DNA from: Trichomonas vaginalis G3
Lineage: Eukaryota > Parabasalia > Trichomonadida > Trichomonadidae
Assembly (NCBI RefSeq): GCF_026262505.1
Contig: NC_067206.1
Location: forward strand, 25,435,896 to 25,499,895
DNA length: 64,000 nucleotides
Direction: 5' to 3'
The notes beneath the pieces are model-generated. The model saw only the letters and a program-made list of their open reading frames with translations, was not told where the DNA came from and made no database searches. The position numbers were made by a program, and so were the translations under genes. Position 1 is the stretch's first letter; every line of letters begins with the position of its first letter. Shown here piece after piece: positions 39,501-49,965 of this stretch.

Positions 39501-40085
39501 TTCAATCAATTGAAGCTTGTTGTTGAATTAATAACTAATGTCTCATCACGCGTTAACATGCAGGATAAGAATTGGGCTATTGCTGTTTCATTGTGTCATT
39601 ACTATGGTATTTATCAAGCATTTTGGCGTGGATTTTATAAGATTTTGCCATTATTAGCAAAAACTTATGAAAACATTGTGAAACTCATTGCAGAAGACTT
39701 CTTAGTTTCAAGGATAGAAGAAGTTAACTTGATCGCCAGCTTGTCATTGATTAAACACAGTGTAAATGGCGCTGAAAAACAAGCAATGGCAACAAACATC
39801 AGTGAAAATTCAACATTCAAGGCAACAGTTGAATACTTCAAGAAAGGAGATGTAAAAGATTTCCAAGGAGGATCAACTGTTGTTCCTTTATCTCCTGGTG
39901 TTGTCCCAATTGACATGAACTTCGCAGAGAATCAGACTTTGACGTTGACAGGAAAACCAATACAAGGAAATATGATTGTATTGGATGATGGAAAGAGTAT
40001 TTTTAGCGTTGATCAAGGAATTATGTACGGAATGGTTACGCCATTCTCGCCTATGGCTGACTGCAGAACTTTCTTCCCATTTTAA
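36582..40085 (+). CDS. WDR17-like WD40 plus alpha-solenoid protein
   Basis: A 1,167-residue protein from the ATG at 36,582 (MFLPRRVATAAGGVTYSSEN). Two beta-propellers fill about residues 1-610. Clear repeats include GDGRVCFWSLPN, SIQWSPSRPNIIATAGQDRH, EIQWSPHNDNVVASTDDDGN, LLLSGGYDGVVVFWDTKN and LFATYSYDSTVRLWSIDQ. The rest (about 620-1,120) is an alpha-solenoid (KKYCELMFICGEFDLALSVA, WQTLVKARATMLKGTPEAAD, YDAALLVASSMREN). This propeller-plus-solenoid plan is shared by coat and intraflagellar transport proteins. Blade phrases and length fit best with WDR17, whose cell role is poorly known. ATTCAAAAA directly before the ATG is initiator-like and similar to that of the acyl-CoA synthetase gene. 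Confidence 0.65.
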   Translation: MFLPRRVATAAGGVTYSSENMCTSNSDYFMYGSKVCLYFYKLPEMQLCETLSQANESFKIVRLSPSSNNMLFCFTNSRKLIFFDIKNQKFLKIINGFEYNLQSAEFRPDGKYLYACLLDLSIIFIFNTTDFSSKTIGISVMPPRMFVSVPSMPGMLLFAYEGDDFVFVDTETGTCTNTRIITCPYAIKFDPLNQNNCLLITKLKKWAYIILQPKPRIITTCDRHDIKISSGDWIPAMPGHIITGDKKLGMIYVWSVSSGVQVYQQMVGESGITSITRISNKDFVLAFLDGMIGVYDVNTRQMEVKVPRAHFNIIFAGHFLPTDSNIFATSGGDGRVCFWSLPNLHQMQGFTLEDNNYSLYSMAISGGGGYMATGNSRGEVSLYSLKTFKLLYKVTLHSMPILSIQWSPSRPNIIATAGQDRHAYIFDIQTKQNVVKISVKNEFRHLQWSKHNESLAIACGDGSLYVRMDGGSYFIIKGSTAPLFEIQWSPHNDNVVASTDDDGNVLVFDVSTKQVKKALGHVGPARSLAWVESQKNLLLSGGYDGVVVFWDTKNMSITSKVTMHSGHIYGIVMHPEYPNLFATYSYDSTVRLWSIDQMYPMSKIDALISGEKFSISKYCQYNGVPTFEKLLHRMIKDGTRISFKDDDVVHIRDILRISKKRIQKLTQNLPSEQSQIMRSKKAKKLAMEAAELAIKSGHTKKYCELMFICGEFDLALSVAPSVSYNFWQTLVKARATMLKGTPEAADLLIIAGKPLDAIDELVSEGLYDAALLVASSMRENAFVPSSKTEFQPSEETQVTSDFIKDDFDEEDFMIYKIASSKSQQLALEGQPYLSAAALLSIGDVEGAIWRLVWSGELAWAYELARLTDTVNDALQTLYFRYCLKYNRGLKAFSGLSSYLKRSFAPSLKVNGESELNKIYQENGMKNVSDYLQEAKHSRGLPQAQFILLSGRIEDALQIIVNVGRQILSKSDVDFNQLKLVVELITNVSSRVNMQDKNWAIAVSLCHYYGIYQAFWRGFYKILPLLAKTYENIVKLIAEDFLVSRIEEVNLIASLSLIKHSVNGAEKQAMATNISENSTFKATVEYFKKGDVKDFQGGSTVVPLSPGVVPIDMNFAENQTLTLTGKPIQGNMIVLDDGKSIFSVDQGIMYGMVTPFSPMADCRTFFPF

Positions 40086-40610
40086 TTTTGTTGTTTTCTT
40101 ATATATATTCATTTATTTTTGATCCATATCTTGTAAAAAAATGTATTATAATTTTTTTGTTGATTGAAGAAATTTTTTTGTTACCTTTCAAACATAATAA
40201 TATGGCTTGATTTGGTATGTATTTCAAAGGCATTCCTGAAATTAGGAAGTGATAAATAAGCATTTTACCAAAAATATTTAAATTGAATTTATTAATTTTG
40301 AATTTATCATTAACTGATATGGGTAAAGGGTGATAAAAATGCATCTTAACATCTTTGGTTAAATTTCAGTCGTTTCGATGATCTTACATGAAGTATATAT
40401 ATATTCGGGTTTGTTTGTTGAAAGTTGATGGCTAAATGGATATTTCGTTAATTCATGCTCTGTGCATTAGTGTATTTCTTGATTTTAGATTAATTTGATC
40501 GAACAATATTTTTTCCTAAAATGTAAGTTCTAAAATGTAAAAAATGCTGGTCTACTATATTATTCAAATATACATATATATTTACCGCATAATAACAAAA
40601 CAAAAAAAAA
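40086..40610. other. Intergenic spacer between convergent genes, 525 bases
   Basis: AT-rich 3' flank. It contains a GCTGGTCTAC stretch at 40,546-40,555 that equals ten bases of the terminal repeat of the large element at 42.6-47.2 kb and may be a scrap of a related element. Nothing else is seen. Confidence 0.5.
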
Positions 40611-41582
40611 TTAATCGAAAGATAAAGTAACAGGATAAAGTTCGCGAGTGATCTTCCTTCTCTTGAAGAAATATCTGGCCTTCATTGCCTTTTCGACAGA
40701 TAATCTCTTCTCTGGATCGATTTGGAGAAGGCCTAAAGTTAATTTCCTAAGTTTCTTCGTCCATATTGGTTGCATTCTCTCAGTAAACTTTGTTTCAAGA
40801 TTTCTAATGGGATCTTTAGTCATTTTACTGAGAAGGTTCGGATCAAGTGGTAAACAATAGCGCCCTGCGATTCTAATTAGAGCTTCTGCACCGAAATAGT
40901 GGGTCAGTGATATGAGTGTTTCTTGAGTAGACTCTTTTTTCCATGGAACTTTGCCTTCTGTCAAAATATCAATTATCAAAGTGCCGACTGCCCAAGCATC
41001 GCATCCAGTTTTATATCCTTTATATCCAAGGAGCATTTCTGGTGATCTGGTGACGCGCGAGCCAGCACATGATGACATGGATTCCGAAATATAAGATGCA
41101 CATCCCCAATCTATGAGAGAAATCCTATCCCATGTTGGAGATACAAGAATATTTGAGAATTTAACATCTCTATGAACAATGTTTTGGCTATGAGCACCTT
41201 TTAAAGCATTTAAAACGTGCTTGATATAATGCCGAAGTCGAGGAATAGTGGTATTTTCATAAAAGTATGCCGGTGTACAAGATTCTAGAAGTTCAAATAC
41301 TATAAATGTATTATCTGCTTCAAAAACTGAGTACAATTGAACAATATCTGGTACTCCACGTAATTTTTTGAGAAATTCGATTTCTTTTAGATGCCCATTT
41401 GAATTTCCACGCTCTACAAGCTTTATTGCTGCTGGTTTATCATGATATGTACCATTATAAACGTGCGAGAAAAATCCTTCTCCAACAATTTTTCCGAAAA
41501 CTACCCCATGCAGTCGTGGCAGCTTAACAGGAATCTTTCTCTCTCCGTATGATCTGGATTTATCCTTCGATGGTGTTTCCAT
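40611..41582 (-). CDS. Protein kinase, casein kinase 2 alpha-like
   Basis: A 323-residue Ser/Thr kinase. The glycine loop is VGEGFFSHVYNG, the catalytic lysine lies in AAIKLVERG, the catalytic loop is HRDVKFSNIL and the metal motif is DWG (LIDWGCASY) instead of DFG. DWG, the CAGSRVTRSPEMLLGYKGY activation segment, and ITHYFGAEALIRIAGRYCLP-like wording (SLTHYFGAEALIRIAGRYCL) closely parallel the CK2 alpha subunit ([20 protein letters not shown] region). The basic cluster of true CK2 alpha after the VAIK lysine is weak here, so this may be a divergent paralogue. The N-terminal 25 residues are basic and disordered. Confidence 0.75.
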   Translation of the reverse strand: METPSKDKSRSYGERKIPVKLPRLHGVVFGKIVGEGFFSHVYNGTYHDKPAAIKLVERGNSNGHLKEIEFLKKLRGVPDIVQLYSVFEADNTFIVFELLESCTPAYFYENTTIPRLRHYIKHVLNALKGAHSQNIVHRDVKFSNILVSPTWDRISLIDWGCASYISESMSSCAGSRVTRSPEMLLGYKGYKTGCDAWAVGTLIIDILTEGKVPWKKESTQETLISLTHYFGAEALIRIAGRYCLPLDPNLLSKMTKDPIRNLETKFTERMQPIWTKKLRKLTLGLLQIDPEKRLSVEKAMKARYFFKRRKITRELYPVTLSFD

Positions 41583-42586
41583 TTTGATACAGATCCAGAA
41601 AAATTGAAAGAGAGAAAATTTTTTTGTAGAAATATCAAACGTCTGAATAATTTCTATGAATCAAGTCAAAACTTTAATCATTTTCTTGACATGAAAATCC
41701 GTTGATAATTTTAAAATCACGCATGCCAGTCAACGTATAATTATAGCAGATTCTTGATATCAATAAATAAGGTTGGAGGTTGAATTGTTTTTCATTGGAT
41801 CTTATGAGAGTCTCCACAACAGTGTGGCTTGTTGAATCTGTTTTCTTATTCCAATTCTTTTAAATATGAAAGCACAGCACAAATCAAAAAGAATGTACAT
41901 TGTCAAATGTATTCTCCCTTAGAAAATAGATAAAGTCAACTTTTTTATCAGAAATATGTGGTGTCCATTCCTTTTTATATCTGAAAAAGGCGAACATGAA
42001 TAAGCGATTTAATCCTAAGCTGCAATAAAATCAATATACAGACTATACTCTAGTAAATTCTAGACAGATTACACATAGAAAGTTATTTCAATGATTTTTC
42101 TAATAAATATATCTTCCATATTTACTGAATATGAGTTTATCTAACTATAAAATAGCATTATAATATAGAGTTATTTTACTTTTTTGTCAATTTATCGAAT
42201 TAAAAATTAATATTGAAATTAAGCCTCTTGGGCAGTGGAATGGATGAAAACTAGTAATGAAATCGTTAAAGAACGGAATAGAGTGAAGATATAAAAAAAC
42301 TATTCGATATTTTATAAAGAAAATATCGCCAGTTTAATGATTTATGATATATGCCATGAGAAAGTGTTAATATTAACTGATAAAGTTAAATCATTGCTAG
42401 TTGAGGAATTTTTGAAGAATTTGCTGTTTCTATCAGGAAATAGCGGAGACAATCCTGGTTAAATTAGAAGTTAACAGGATTTAATATTTATTTAAAAGGA
42501 GTATAAAGATTCGATTGAAAGTTAAAAACTATATAGTCGTATAAAATTTAATTGAGTCAAAAAGCATCGAAAATGTAATTTTAACA
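41583..42586. other. Spacer before the transposon nest, about 1.0 kb
   Basis: AT-rich non-coding sequence upstream of the kinase gene. No coding frame, RNA gene or repeat end is recognised before the target duplication at 42,587. Confidence 0.55.
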
Positions 42587-42594
42587 CTTTGTAC
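42587..42594. repeat. Target-site duplication CTTTGTAC, left
   Basis: Eight bases directly before the left terminal repeat of element B; identical to 47,156-47,163. Confidence 0.8.
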
Positions 42595-43718
42595 AAAGGT
42601 AGACCAGCAAAAAATACGTTATTTCGCAATTTTTTAAGAAAAATCTTATGGTACTTATTTTCATTTGAATAGCCTCTCAGATGAATATAATTCTAAAGAT
42701 TTAAGGGGGCATATTGAACGAGTCCTAGAATAATTATATTATTTGTTTTATTTGAAAATTAGCAATGATTTAGTTCCTCATATCTTCAATTAAAAATTAC
42801 TATCGTTGTTTTCAAGGAATTTTGATTCCATTCATCATTTGGCTCGCTTTCATCATTATCTAACCTTCGAAAGTAGTATGTTAAAATTTAATATTTCACA
42901 TCTAATACTTTTCACCTATAAAATTGCCCACAAATATAACAGGATTCTTTGCTTACTAATATACTTTAACATATTTTGAAATGAAGTCCAGTTTATCGGG
43001 CCGTTTTCGAGAAAAAGTCATTTTTGTAATCAGAAATGGCAGGTTTCCTACTTGTGCATTCATAAATTGCAAAATGATAGAGAACACATAGGTATTATAC
43101 TATTTTAAGCTTATTCACAATATTTACATAGCTTGTTGACAAGATATTGACAAATTTTCTATGATCTACACTCCTGAACAGGAAACAAACAAAATTTCAC
43201 AGCAGATTTGCTAAATCTACTATTTTTAAATGTCAACACACAAATACATGATAAGCTCTCTGTTATTTAACAAATTTTTTCTATTTATCTATCATCTTGT
43301 ACTAATATGTTACACTTTTTGTTTTCCTATGAATAAAAATACCCTTAGCTTAACTTCTTTTAAAGTAATATCATTTCGATACCTCGATATTTTACATTAA
43401 CCATTATTCATTAAAATAATTCAATAATTTTAATATATATTATAATTTGATAGTTTAGTGATCATTAATATACTCTATATTTCCTTTTAAATTTTTGAAA
43501 CAAATATAATTGAAAATTTGCTCTTGGTTTTGATACCAGAATAAGGATGTAATAAACAGAAATTCATCAAAAGTGACAGCTCTCAATTTTTTGACATTTG
43601 TAAATTCTAAATTGAATGAGAAAAATGAAATAATACTAAGCATAATACAATATTCTAGATTTAATTATAATTAGGAAAAAGTTAGTTTTGAGAGTACTTT
43701 TCATAGGCATATAGAATG

Positions 43719-44785
43719 AAATCTTCTGAAAAATAATATCACATAAACTCATATTATTTTCTAATATATAACTATTTTATATAAAAATCAAATTCAATGA
43801 TCTTAAAAGCGAAGGATAAACCTCAAAAATTACGAATATAATGAGTGGGAATATAATGCTTATCTATCATAAAACCATATGAAATATTAATTTTTGCTTT
43901 ACGCCTAATTTTTGACGACAATTAGCAAAAAAATGTTAAATGTTAACACTCAGTCCATTTGAATATGAAAAATAAAATTGACTTTGATTAAATGTTTTTA
44001 TTTATCATGCAATTCTTCTTGCGACCAAAGATTTGAATAAAAGTTCAAAAAATAAGATAGCTTAAAAAATAATATACGGTAGTGTTTACTAATAGATGAA
44101 TAGTATATAAATTCTATTAAAATGGATTTGATCCAAAAAAATATATAAAATTTGATCATAAATAAAATCGTTTTAAATTACTTTTTCATTTAAGGGTGCC
44201 CTATAGACGATAGACCACCCTCAGAAAAGCACTTTTAAGGCTATTATATTGAGAACTAGAATCCGGATAATCCATTCATTCGAGTTCTAATAAGGTTAAT
44301 TTTGTGATGTTTACATTATCGTTATAGGCACCCTTAAATTATAACAATTATTTTTGGTTTTATATTTTTTGGATCAAATCCATTTTAATAGAATTTATAT
44401 ACTATTCATCTATTAGTAAACACTACCGTATATTATTTTTTAAGCTATCTTATTTTTTGAACTTTTATTCAAATCTTTGTCGCAAGAAGAATTGCATGAT
44501 AAATAAAAAACATTTAATCAAAGTCAATTTTATTTTTCATATTCAAATGGACTGAGTGTTAACATTTAACATTTTTTGCTAATTGTCGTCAAAAATTAGG
44601 CGTAAAGCAAAAATTAATATTTCATATGGTTTTATGATAGATAAGCATTATATTCCCACTCATTATATTCGTAATTTTTGAGGTTTATCCTTCGCTTTTA
44701 AGATCATTGAATTTGATTTTTATATAAAATAGTTATATATTAGAAAATAATATGAGTTTATGTGATATTATTTTTCAGAAGATTT
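43719..44785. repeat. Giant inverted repeat, arms about 430 bases
   Basis: The left arm (43,719-44,150) and right arm (44,358-44,785) are reverse complements with only a few differences, for example single-base length changes near the CAATTCTTCTTGCGAC stretch. The 207-base middle holds a MITE. A further 26-base inverted match (43,551-43,580 with 44,912-44,942, TTCATCAAAAGTGACA and its complement) lies outside the arms, so the original inverted repeat may have been longer. This is a foldback-type structure inside element B. No coding sequence is seen. Confidence 0.85.
44193..44334 (+). mobile_element. TA-flanked MITE, copy 1, 142 bases
   Basis: The ends are AGGGTGCCCTATA and its near-complement, with TA on both sides (44,191-44,192 and 44,335-44,336), as in Tc1/mariner-type MITEs. 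It is almost identical to the inverted copy at 60,477-60,619, differing at about two positions, so the family moved recently. It sits at the centre of the giant inverted repeat. Confidence 0.85.
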
Positions 44786-44945
44786 TGTGTTCTTCTTCAA
44801 AATTTTATTTTTTATTAAAAAGAATCTTTACGAAATATACATTTACTTTAATTAATATTTAAAAACGTGCTCTATCAAAAGTTCCAAAAATTCAATATTT
44901 TAGCTTTTCTGAGGTGTCACTTTTGATGAATTTCTGTTTACAACA

Positions 44946-46423
44946 AGGATGTCAATTTGGAAGAAAAGTGAGAAAATTCCTAAAATGCTAAAAATGAATT
45001 TTCCAAACGTATTTTTTTATCTCATTTTTTTGATTTTGAAAAAAATTTGGAGAGAAGAACTCTTCGTTTTTGAATTTTGTCACGATGGTTTTAAAGTATA
45101 TTAGACACATGTATTGGTATTACTATTTTTGTATATTTTGAGAGAAAATCCCCAAAAAGTAAGAAAATCTAAGACGGTTTGAGAAAATATATAAACTATT
45201 GAAAATTTGAATTAAACTTCTAATTTGGAAAAAAGAAATTTGGAAAGAAGAAAATTCAAAAATCGAGATTTAGACTCAGCATCAAATGGAGAACAAAATG
45301 TTTCTTCATATGAAGGAAAAAAATTTTCTTGTGAAGAAATAGAGTTTTTAAAATTTTATTGTATGTAATGAAATAAACAAATATTAAAATTATTTTTTGA
45401 TAACAAGAAAATTCCCAATAGAAAATATTTGAGAGAAAGAAAAAAAATTGAAAAATATTACTCTTCTTTATATTTCATGAGATTTTAAATTTATTCTCAT
45501 AAAATTGACAATTTTATACGTTTAGATGAAAATAAGTGATTTTGGTTGAAATAGAAATTATTATTTGATTACAGCTATCAAATAGATTTTTGCTATTTTG
45601 ATTAAAATTTGTTAATCAAATTAATAAATTTTTTCTAAATATCTTAAATATCTGGATCACTCACTGATACAATGAATTGAACGATAAAAATAATACAAAC
45701 TCAACTAAGTTTCCTGTCTTTCAACTAAAAAAAATTATGCAAATTAAATTAAATTGTTTATTCAAATATAAAACAAAGATGAAGTAATTACAGTTATCAT
45801 AAACTTATGAATAACTCTGTAATTGGTTCAGATTTCGTAAAAATATTTTTATTAATATCGATAAGAATACGTTTACCTACTATAACAACATATCGATAAA
45901 CAAGAGTAGAGTGATTTTTATCATCGAAACTTTTTAAAAGCTGTAAGCTGGAAGGAAAAATCTTTTTTTTCTGAGTTAGTTGTAGAACTATTGATGCACG
46001 AGTTATCATTGTGATGTAGAAGGATGTCAATGTACTGACTGAAGGATATGAAGTGAATTGAATTTCATTGCATTTCAATTTGATCAAAATTTATTGAAAT
46101 GATATGAATGTGTCAACATCTGTATCACTCTCTTTCACTCCTTCCCTATTCTTTCGAGAACGAAGCTAGCTCAGCTTTCGCTGAGCGAATTGACACTTTT
46201 GATGCCCTAAACGTACATGCTCTCAAATTTATCGAAAAAAATTATACCACCTAAACTAGTATATTCTTATTTTAAATATGATATTATCCTTAGAAACCAC
46301 ACTAGAATATATTTAAATCAACTTTTAAAAAAGTTCGAATCCTGCGCGTCTCACTTTTTAAATTTTCCAAAAGGAAAATTATATTCTCCTAAAATGAAAA
46401 CAATTTTCCGAATTGACATCCTT
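44946..46423. mobile_element. TA-type non-autonomous element, AGGATGTCAATT ends, about 1.48 kb
   Basis: It starts AGGATGTCAATTTGGA and ends with the complement of AGGATGTCAATTCGGA; the right end is followed by TA, the left is preceded by CA. Inside are only short frames. The first 41 bases are the same as those of a second copy at 60,409, which is interrupted by element A. The ends resemble the AGGGT-type ends of the other TA-flanked elements in this window. Confidence 0.65.
46169..46186. repeat. Perfect hairpin GCTCAGC-TTTC-GCTGAGC
   Basis: A seven-base perfect stem with a four-base loop, followed by GAATTGA. A counterpart with one changed but still paired position lies at 62,643-62,660 in element A, in opposite orientation. 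Confidence 0.6.
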
Positions 46424-47155
46424 AACCAGAATGCAAACATTCTCATTTAAATCAATTATAAAACATCTTTATAATTCCAAAAATTTTCTATTTTTCATTT
46501 TTTGATGTTAAAATTGTTATTTTGTTCTAGATTTTTATTTTTTCGAATTTTTTTTTTGGAAATTCCTTTATGAATTTGAGCAGAAACAAATGTATTAACA
46601 TAATCCACTAGATGATATTACTCGGTTTTTATAATTTTGATATCATACATATATATTTTTGGTTCAATTCCAATTCGTATCTTATCAATATAACTATTTG
46701 TAATATAATATTGTGGTAAATTACGCTCTCCATGCTGAATACTCCAATTTTGTTTTACAATATTATTAGAATAATCAAAAATCAACTCAATCAAAATTCC
46801 AAAGTTACGAATTATGATATTTTTTTTCAGTTGTGAAGAAACACACAACTACACAAACTCTAACTTACGTGTGTTGTACCAAAATATTCATGTTATCTAA
46901 TGACAATAAAAGAATATATACTAAATTTTCTGAAAAATATGTAATGTTCAAAATTTAAACCGTGAACACATTTCACATCTCAAAAGAATATATTTAGTGA
47001 GCAAGATATTGAATATAATTTTTAATAATAATATCTCAAAATCGACCCGATAACTTTCATGCGATACTTCGCACATCAAATATCCATCCCCCATATAGTA
47101 AGTATCCATAGCCAAAATCAAAAATTATTGGTAAAAATTTTGCTGGTCTACCTTT

Positions 47156-47163
47156 CTTTGTAC
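47156..47163. repeat. Target-site duplication CTTTGTAC, right
   Basis: Eight bases directly after the right terminal repeat of element B; identical to 42,587-42,594. Confidence 0.8.
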
Positions 47164-47370
47164 CCTTTTATTTTGAAAAGCACGTTATAAAAATTTGAAT
47201 TCCTTTCAACGGTTATACGACCTTTGTTACAAAAACCAAAACAAAGAGTCGGGTAAATAAACCAAGTGTATATTTTGCTAGAATGCAATTATTCTTTATC
47301 ATATTTGATATAAAAATTGATTTATCATGCTTTTTGATACGAAATTTCAAAATTATGTGAATTTCTTTTA

Positions 47371-48470
47371 AGGGTCCACTGTAAAAATTGAAAGTCTCTC
47401 AAAATTGAGAGGCGATTTGCAAATAATCGTTATCGTCATTTTTCGAAAATCCACTTTTCCTAGTGTTCTGATTAATATTATGTGAATACAACAATGAAGC
47501 ATATGTTTCAATAAGATGGTAATATATTCTATCACTTCAAATCTCATAAAAATTGCAAAATCAGTGAGTTTTATAAGAACATAATTTTTTCGAATTTTTT
47601 CGCTTTTGGATGCGTGTTTTGAAAAATAGATATTTTCGAATTTTAATTTTATCTTAAGTATAAGTTTTATATTAGGAATTTTTTTGACCTATTTCCAATC
47701 ATTAATTCCGATGTTTTTCAAGGAATTTAATTGAGAAGAAATTAGGAATTTCGCTTTAATGCCATTACAAACTAATATTATGATGCATAATATATATATT
47801 TATTGAGGCTAATGCCGGGATATCTTGCATTTAAAAAAAATTCAAAGAATTGACAATTGGATAGCACAAATTTAATTCCCTGGACAAAGTATTATTGTTT
47901 ATATATTCAAACCATTATCCTTAGTTTAGATATGTTGGCCAAAAATTTTTCGTGTTATTTTTTGTGTTTAAGCATAAATTATGTATTTACTTATGAAAAA
48001 TAAGCATTTTATTCATTATCATAAAGATATACCATAACAATTGATAAAATTTTTTTAAAAAAAATTGTGTATTTTAGTGGGTATTATTCTGGATAATGCC
48101 AATTTTTACAAGATTTAATATTAACCATATCAATAGCCGACTCAATGTAAAAATTTAGATATTATTTTTTCATTAATCAAACTTTGATAAATTTTAGTAT
48201 AATGAACGATTTTGTTTCGTGTATGATACAGAAATGAAAAGCTTAATTAATATCATTTTGCATTTTTTAAAGGATGTTAGAGTACATCTACATTAAAAAA
48301 TCAGATTTGAACTGCGATACTGCATCAAATTGATGCATATCTGATAAGGATCTCAAAAGAGTAAAGTTAATTTTTTTATGTTTTTTTAAGTTTTGGGCCT
48401 TAGTAAAACACCATCTCGAGCAATATTTTTGGGACGACGATAGACCTTATTTGGCCTTACAGTGGACCCT
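47371..48470. mobile_element. 1.1 kb element with AGGGTCCACTGTAA ends
   Basis: Perfect 14-base terminal inverted repeats lie at 47,371-47,384 and 48,457-48,470. TA precedes the left end; the right end is followed by an A-run, so the TA duplication is not clean. There is no coding frame. The AGGGT start and TA context suggest a mariner-type non-autonomous element. Confidence 0.65.
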
Positions 48471-48767
48471 AAAAAAAAAATCTAAATGATAATAAATATA
48501 TAATGACTAGTTTCAAATTTATAAGAACGTATATTGAATTTGATTTTCCAACTGTCTAATAATTTCAAAAAAAAAAATAATTCCTGATATTTAAATGATT
48601 TTTTTGAAGAAATATCTAGAAACCACTCACTTATCATTTTACTAAGGAAAGAAAGTATTTTAGCCATAGCATCACATATAGTCATGAAATATTTCCATGC
48701 TTATTGTAAAGTTTAGAAAATTATTTACCATAAAATTGCATGGAAAAATAATAATGAAAATTGAAAT

Positions 48768-49822
48768 AAGGGTTTCGTTTTGCTAAAATTGTCACTTTTA
48801 TAGCATATTTGTTTTTGGATGTTTTGCGAAACCAAAAAAAAAAACTATGATATACAATGTGTGTGTAAAGAAAATACTTTATTTACTAGTTAAAAAATCA
48901 TTTGGTATTGATCAAGTTTTTTTTTCTGGATAAGATATTATATGGATATTTGGATAGAAAATACAATTATATAATCTTGTACCTGGTTTAATTAAGCTAA
49001 TTGTCATCAGAAACTTGTAATTTTTATGAATTTCAGATTTTCTTTTCATTACTGCTTTTCTTAATAGGTCAATTTCTTATTTACGTTATAAAGTATGATA
49101 TTTACAAATATCAAGTTATCATGTTTTTTGAGAAATTATGAGAAACAAACAAAAATGAAAAAGATAGGAATAGCAATGAATAGTGATGTGGGTATAGAAA
49201 ATGTAAGAGATATGAATGCAAAGCAATCAGTATTTAGGATATTGACCATAGATTTCGAAAAAAAAATGCTGCATATTGAGCGAAAACTATGATTATATTA
49301 TAAGGCTGTCATTTAAAGCATAATGAAACTATTCCCTTTTCATTTTAATCGAATAAGATAGTAAAGATTTTTGAATTAGCTAGAAACTGATGAGATGTTT
49401 TCACAAATCAGATTTTTAATCTCTATAATGCATAATTCACTCAATATCTCAATTTTGATATTGCGAGATATTTTTGCTATCGGTTTCGCAATTTTGACAC
49501 AATAGCAAGAGGGTTCTATAAGCATTATTATCAACGTAGAATCTGAATATCATATCAGAAAATGTCGCAAATCTGACATTTACCCGACCAAATAGCAAAA
49601 ATAATTGAATACTTTTCGCAAAAACTTTAAAAATCGATAAAAATATGAAATATAGATATTAAAGAGACTTTTTATATAATATTCATAAAGATTTTCCAAA
49701 AATATGATACCGCAAAATTAAAAAAGTGACGTCTTGAGTGGAGTCAAAGGTCGCAATTGCTAGCTAAATGTTTTTTTAGCGAAATTGCGTATTGTACGTT
49801 TTTTTCGCAAAACGAAACCCTT
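48768..49822. mobile_element. 1.06 kb element with AAGGGTTTCGTTTTGC ends
   Basis: Perfect 16-base inverted repeats lie at 48,768-48,783 and 49,807-49,822. They are flanked by the exact 9-base direct repeat AATTGAAAT (48,759-48,767 and 49,823-49,831), the duplication size of Mutator-type elements. The boundaries can also be read as TA duplications around AGGGTTTCG ends, which would make it mariner-like. Non-coding. It ends 143 bases before the start codon of the UBA-domain gene. Confidence 0.7.
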
Positions 49823-49965
49823 AATTGAAATGATAGTATTTTGGTTGTACATTAATATTCTTCGCTTTTTTACAAAAGCGACGATTTCTTTCAAAAAAAT
49901 TGAATGAGTTCAAAGCATTATTTAAAAAACCACAATTTTTCAAAAAACTTAATTGTTTAGATCTT

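Larger units (their letters stand above)
42595..47155. mobile_element. Large non-autonomous DNA transposon B, 4.56 kb
   Basis: The ends are perfect 18-base inverted repeats, AAAGGTAGACCAGCAAAA at 42,595-42,612 and its complement at 47,138-47,155. They are flanked on both sides by the exact 8-base duplication CTTTGTAC (42,587-42,594 and 47,156-47,163). Inside are no credible genes, only short chance frames. It contains a long inverted repeat with a MITE at its centre and an older TA-type element. An 8-base duplication is typical of hAT, P and Merlin-type transposons; I cannot choose between them. Its terminal pattern resembles that of element A at 60.4 kb. Confidence 0.8.

Noticed and set aside
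46331-46354. B-box-like GTTCGAATCC followed by TGCGCGTCTCAC, as at a tRNA 3' end
   Set aside because: No A box or acceptor partner lies upstream at tRNA distance; it is inside a transposon and AT-rich flanks make it a chance match.
45797-46450. Possible transposase genes (96- and 77-residue frames) inside the AGGATG-type element
   Set aside because: No DDE/D motifs, low-complexity composition typical of AT-rich chance frames, and neither frame recurs.
42595-47155. A second Polinton as the source of the long inverted repeat
   Set aside because: The duplication is 8 bases (Polintons give 6), the ends differ, and no Polinton gene is present.
48759-49831. Retroviral-type or LTR element reading for the inverted ends and direct flanks
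   Set aside because: The ends are inverted, not direct, and only 16 bases long; there is no coding sequence, so a DNA transposon is the simpler reading.
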